NCBI GenBank assembly: GCA_036365455.1
Contig: JAWQUS010000002.1
Span: forward strand, 7,192,001 to 7,256,000
Length of the DNA stretch: 64,000 nucleotides
Source of the DNA: Macrosoma leucophasiata
Lineage: Eukaryota > Arthropoda > Insecta > Lepidoptera > Hedylidae
Direction of reading: 5' to 3'
Part shown: in pieces, positions 59,282-64,000 of the stretch
Position numbering within the stretch: position 1 is the stretch's first letter
Layout: each line of letters starts with the position of its first letter
Position numbers and translations under genes: made by a program
Notes under the pieces: model-generated
Database searches by the model: none
The model's input: only the letters and a program-made list of their open reading frames with translations
Told to the model about the DNA's origin: nothing

Positions 59282-61629
59282 CTAAAACGTAAAAAATAAT
59301 TACATACTTTTTAGGACAATTTGTGTAGGCTATAGTTTCTGTTACAGAGGGAAAACAACTTAGGCGGTAGGCTGGCAACGTTTCTGCATTTTGACCACAC
59401 GTTTCTGTGTATAGCTGCGATGTTCGCTTGCCATCCATGTAAACTGCTAGCTAATTGGACACCTATATTTCTTATACAATATAAGGCAAAAACTAACCCA
59501 AACATTTTCTGGGACCTTCCCCAAATGGCATCCAATGACAGGGATGTAACTTCGCTTTATTTTCCGGAGAGAATCTTTCCGGGTCAAATACCTCCGGTTT
59601 CGGATATATCTCGGGATCCATATGTATGGCATGCAAAGGCACAAACAAAATTGTACCTTTATCAATTACCACATCACTGTTCGGCATTTTATACTCCTTG
59701 GTACATTGCCGAAATAGTGAGCGAAGAGGTGGATGTTTTCTCATTGTTTCTGGAAATGAAGAAAGGAGAATTGAACGTTTATAATCTAGTACGAATATTT
59801 CTATTACAACTGCAAATAAGTAATATAATAATATGTCACATATCAGCAGAATTACAAAACAAATTTCGTTGAGATATCTAAAAGTTACATTGATTTTCGT
59901 GGCAACATCTCATATTGTAATCAAATAAATTAGTTTCTACCAATTTAACTAAGGTTGCTTCTATTATACGGGCCGGGTTTTTGGAAATCCTTATCAATTT
60001 TGGTTCGTGTGTTAATTTGTTAGACATCATGATTAAATACATTGTTTTTTATTTAAATAGTAGACCTATTTAAATAAAAAACACCTAAAAAACACCTTAG
60101 ACCTGGTACCACCTTTCTGTCAAAACTTCTAATAACAATGCGAAATTTAAAGATACACGAGATTTTTGCACTATGTTGTTGCTAAGGAATGTACCTACTT
60201 ACCTTTGGCTTAGCCTGGGGATCCAACAAAGATAAAGGTTATATTTTGGGGAAAACCGGGGAATACCGCACAGAAAACAAAAATACCACGTCTATTCGAT
60301 GTGGTAACAACGCACTGAAAATATAACTTAATAGTGATGTTACAGTGTTGAAAACAAACGCAAATATTTTTATCGATTCTTTAATCACAAAAAAACAAAC
60401 TTAGACGAATAATCAAATGCACGACTACATTTTATTACCAATGTTTTAATGGTGGTAGAGCCTGGTGACGTAGCTCGCGGGCGTAGGTACCACCGCATTA
60501 TCTAATCTATCTACCGCTAAATGGTAGTGTTCAGCACTATTATGTTACGGTCAGCTGATAATATACGGCCCTGTAATTTCTGGCACAGAGGCATAACAAC
60601 TTAGGTGTCAAGGGTGGCAACGCATCTGCATTTTGACCTTGGTTTTTGTGTGCGTGATGTCTATAGGCTGCAGTCATCACTTAACATCAATGTGAGCTGC
60701 ATGCTTGTTTTCCACCTTCCTTACATTAAAAATTTTTTCAATCAGTAGGGAAACAAAATATTTAGGCACTTATCAATATTTTCAAATAACATGTAGTTCA
60801 TTAAAACATGGCAAACAATATGATTTGTTGCATTTATTACACTAAAGCTGGGTTGCACCACGATATTTGTTTATGTTATTGTATCATTTCACATACTTCA
60901 CTAACTTAATTAAATAAGATATATACAGGGCTAAATATTTCTAACACATAAATCGTCAAAGGTGAGTTAGGTACGTTAAGACTAACAACTTTTGTTCTAT
61001 GACTTTTGCCAAAACTCAGTACATCACATGATAAGAAATAAAATCGTTTCAAATGGGACGTCTATCAATTGTTAGCACTACGTTTCATAGGTATATTTTT
61101 ACATAGGTACAGACGTCAGCTGTTTACGTAACGTGAAGTATTAGAACTGCAAATTCTATATATTATTTTTTGTATGGTAAAAAAACGATTGAATTAGAAA
61201 AAGTTGTATAACAAAAGTGTTAGTCTTGATGAGCCAAAGCCTCCCTTTAAGAATTATGCGCTGGTTACAAATAACCCTGTATATATTGATATTTGTCAAC
61301 CCATTGGAATACACCGGTGATTTAGGTGGGTGAAGTACCCATCAAACCAAAAATTATAACTTCAAAAATTTGAGTTGTAATTCACGTATCAAACTCACCA
61401 TCCAGCACCATATTCAAATAAACCATTTCGTTCTGCGCTTCATAAGTAAATTGTCCCTTATATTTTGCGAGCACGCTCTTCACTTCTGCCCGAGCTTTGT
61501 CTTGGATATGAGGGTTGCGAGCGAGCTCATACGCCGCGAGCTGCCCTGTTGTCGCTGAAGTCTCGAAGCCCGCAAACATGTACAACATTGTGTTGCCCAC
61601 TATGTCCGGCATTGTGAAACTGAATCCAT
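59118..61629 (-). CDS. CYP6-like cytochrome P450 (copy 2), 3' half, gene span
   Basis: Three exons equivalent in length and phase to the 3' exons of copy 1 and similar throughout: I-helix AGFETSATT, K-helix ETMR, PERF, heme loop FGEGPRKCLG. No frameshift or stop in what is visible, so this copy looks functional. The 5' exons (anchor, helix C, helix F-G) were not found in 61630-64000 and should lie to the right of the window if the gene is whole. Same orientation as copy 1, so a tandem duplication of an ancestral gene is the simplest reading. Confidence 0.88.
59498..59749 (-). CDS. P450 copy 2, K-helix and heme exon
   Basis: 252 bases. ETMRKHPPLRSLFRQCTKEY, VVIDKGTILFVPLHAIHMDP, KPEVFDPERFSPENKAKL, WMPFGEGPRKCLG. 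Acceptor CATTTCCAG, donor TTGG|GTTAGT. Confidence 0.93.
60449..60730 (-). repeat. Repeat A copy, reverse
   Basis: ATGGTGGTAGAGCCTGGTGA to CATGCTTGTTTTCCACC; in an intron of P450 copy 2. Confidence 0.75.
60922..61284. repeat. Recently duplicated MITE, copy 2 (363 bp)
   Basis: Same orientation as the 16541 copy, with a few substitutions and one 7-base gap. It lies just upstream of the I-helix exon's donor side in P450 copy 2. Confidence 0.85.
61399..61629 (-). CDS. P450 copy 2, I-helix exon
   Basis: 231 bases. GFSFTMPDIVGNTMLYMFAG, FETSATTGQLAAYELARNP, ending NEMVYLNMVLD. Acceptor CATAACCAG, donor ATG|GTGAGT. Confidence 0.9.
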
Positions 61630-64000
61630 CTGGTTATGTTGGCAAAATAAAACTGTTAATATTTTCATTTAGCAATCGTACTCATTGAAGCTTGCACCAA
61701 TACTTTTAGGATTATTGGGGCTTATAATAAAATTACTATCATCATCAGTTCAACCAAAAGACGCCCCTCTGCTGGAAAAAAACCTTTCCCAAGGGTGTCT
61801 AGAACGACCAGTCCTCGGTCCCCAGATGCACGGCAATTAGACAATTCTCGTATGTCATTCTTACCGCCTATTAAACACATTTTGCTCTCAATAGTATGCT
61901 ATTTCCGGATTTACTCGAGCGCGTCAGATTAGGTATGGGAGACACCTAGAACCCCAATAGTTACCTCAGATATAGGGCCGCACCGGAAGATCTATACTGC
62001 GGTAGTCCTGTTCCGAATCGTCTGAATTTTGGATAGGAGCATCGTTTGGGCACATTTTACACCCTTTCAGAATATTTGACCCGCCTTTGACTCACGACGT
62101 TGATGCCGCGCCCTTTTCAAAAACATTTGATTCTTTTTTTGAAAACTTACTCAGGAATGTCAGATACTCATAGAGGATGTACAGTGAACCCAATCAAAGC
62201 TCCCATGCAAATTCTGACGATTTGGAGCTTCTAATTTCATTTAACCATGTAGGTATAAGCTGCTCATTACTCTCTTGCTAAGCCAACAAAGTGATTCAAT
62301 CGCATTCCAATGACAATAATTTCTTTACGAAAATTAAGCCCCACCTACGCGTTTAATTATGAACGTGGTTATCCACGTGCACCTAAAAGTAAAATTCCGA
62401 CACGTTTATGCAAAATTCGTGGAAAAAATCAACAAACAATACTTTTTATATATAATTTTTTGATGACGATGCCATGTGTTAGTAGTACATAAGTAATGAT
62501 GATGAAGAATGATAAACTTGTCTAAAATCTTAATCTCTCTCTTGTTTGTTGATCAATCACGCAAACGAATTTTGTACACAAGTAGAATATAATACACATA
62601 ATAAAGTGTAATCACGCATAGGATATGTTTTATTAAGGTAAGGAATGTAGTTTTTACTGGTGGTAGAGTGCCAGTGTAAATGGTAGTGTTCAGCACTATC
62701 GTGTTCCGGTTAGATCCGGTTAATGTATCGCACCATAATAACTATTTGTGATGAATTTTGGATGTTAGACTATGATTTTTATTGCAGACGCGTGTCGCAA
62801 TCAAAAACTTTGTTACTATCAAAGGAGAATGATACTGTTCCATACATTTCTGGGCCCAGGTGTTCACGCTATACAAATTAAGTCATTGTCAAATTACATA
62901 CTATAAAATAAATAATTTAAAATCCGAGCATTTGTTTTAATTGCCCGTAATTGAAGTATACTATGTAAATGTTGGGTAAGATTGCAAATTGTTAACTATA
63001 TTACAAAATGTACTGTGTAATGGGTTAACCAGTAACGATTTTGCGGGGCCAAAATTACCCATCTCCTTTAATGTAAAATTTTGAGGAATGGCAGTGGTTT
63101 TTAAATTTGGGTGCTTTGTTTAAATGGCATGAAATGAAGTGGTGAAACAAGCTTACAATGGTGAGTGAATACTGTTGCCTTTATACATCTACATTAAACC
63201 AGAGATTTCAATGTAGATGCGTTGCCACTTCTGAGGTCTAACTTCGTGTGCCTCTGTGCCATAATTTACAGAGCCGTACATCACCACCTGAACGGAATAC
63301 GATAGCGCCAAACACTACAATTTAAAGGCAAGTAGATATGGTAATGCGTTGGTGCCTACGCCGTCGTGCTTACACTGGAACTCCAAGCAGTAAGTTATTT
63401 ACTTTTCAAGTAGATACTCGTACCTATACGTATAACTCAATATTCTGTGAATATTTCATGCGTCTACCTGTTGCCGATACTAATTCAAGCAAAAAATCAC
63501 GTTTGTTGTGTTTTTTTCTTTGTTGGGAGCCCGCCTTAAATAATTATTTATTAATTCTGTTTCAAAGTGCAGGTGCGAATCGAGTGCGGCGCATCGCCAT
63601 TTCAGTTTTTTTTTTCATAATTTCAGCTTTCAGATGTCCACAACTGGACCGCCTTTCCCAATTTTCCCCAACACCTTACACTACTAACAGACTGTTTTTC
63701 CCCAAAGATACTAATAATAGACTGTTGTGCGTCATTTGGAGATAAAATTTTTAATTTTATTAATTTTAATATGTATATAATTTTTAATTAATTTTAATAC
63801 ATAATTTTTAATTATGTACATTTTTAATTAATGTTCATTACAAAATTCACATAATTCGTTTTAAAACACTCGCAGCCCCATATTAGGTATTATAAAAAAT
63901 AAACCTGTGTCGTGGATGCAATATTATATATTATACATTATCTGGTTGCTTTTTACTTTAATTAATAAATTGGAATTTCGGAATTTAGGATGTGTTCTTA
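61630..64000. other. Right flank upstream of P450 copy 2
   Basis: Searched by eye on the minus strand for the helix C and helix F-G exons; none found. Only repeat A copies, LINE tail fragments (61745-61830, 63629-63690) and AT-rich sequence. Confidence 0.45.
62652..63391. repeat. Repeat A copies, one partial reverse and one forward
   Basis: 62652-62740 is a short reverse copy and 63135-63391 a forward copy; the space between has no recognisable feature. Confidence 0.6.

Overview
This is AT-rich, intron-rich animal nuclear DNA, very probably from a moth or butterfly. The evidence is phase-consistent GT..AG exons of animal genes (TMEM245, a lysosomal beta-mannosidase, CYP6-like cytochromes P450, a TMEM179-like protein), several tRNA-related SINEs of lepidopteran type, short non-autonomous Helitrons ending in CTAGT, a mariner element, fragments of RTE-, jockey- and Penelope-like retroelements, and many foldback or MITE families. 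There is no operon-like or prokaryotic organisation.

Layout. (1) 1-15037, + strand: the 3' half of TMEM245 (AI-2E transporter-like membrane protein). Ten exons are called; the 5' end lies left of the window and the last tiny exon is tentative. A complete two-exon gene for a secreted repeat protein (6469-8180) sits in the TMEM245 intron 5047-9143, on the same strand. (2) 15038-21545: no gene recognised; MITEs and SINE remains. (3) 21546-34235, - strand: a beta-mannosidase gene (glycoside hydrolase family 2) with signal peptide, twelve exons recovered and one unresolved junction; its introns hold LINE, SINE and MITE copies. (4) 34236-37898: repeats. (5) 37899-42915, + strand: a six-exon gene for a four-pass TMEM179-like protein with a long hydrophilic C-terminal tail; a decayed copy of its exon 5 lies in the following intron. 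(6) 43580-50349, - strand: a CYP6-like P450 gene split by repeats including a 1.26 kb mariner, and probably disrupted. (7) 50350-59117: no cellular gene; Helitron, MITEs, an RTE-type LINE fragment carrying a piece of mitochondrial ND2 (a NUMT), a Penelope-like fragment inside a MITE, a trinucleotide array and a long foldback. (8) 59118-61629, - strand: the last three exons of a second, closely related P450 whose 5' part was not found and may lie to the right. (9) 61630-64000: repeats only.

The genes show no evident shared pathway: a membrane transporter-like protein, a lysosomal glycosidase, a tetraspan membrane protein and two tandem detoxification or hormone-type oxidases. The strongest points of interest are the nested gene, the NUMT inside a LINE, nested insertions with readable target-site duplications, the decayed exon duplication, and the contrast between the two P450 copies. 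I did not find a clear novel multi-gene system; what is unusual here is mostly genome architecture.
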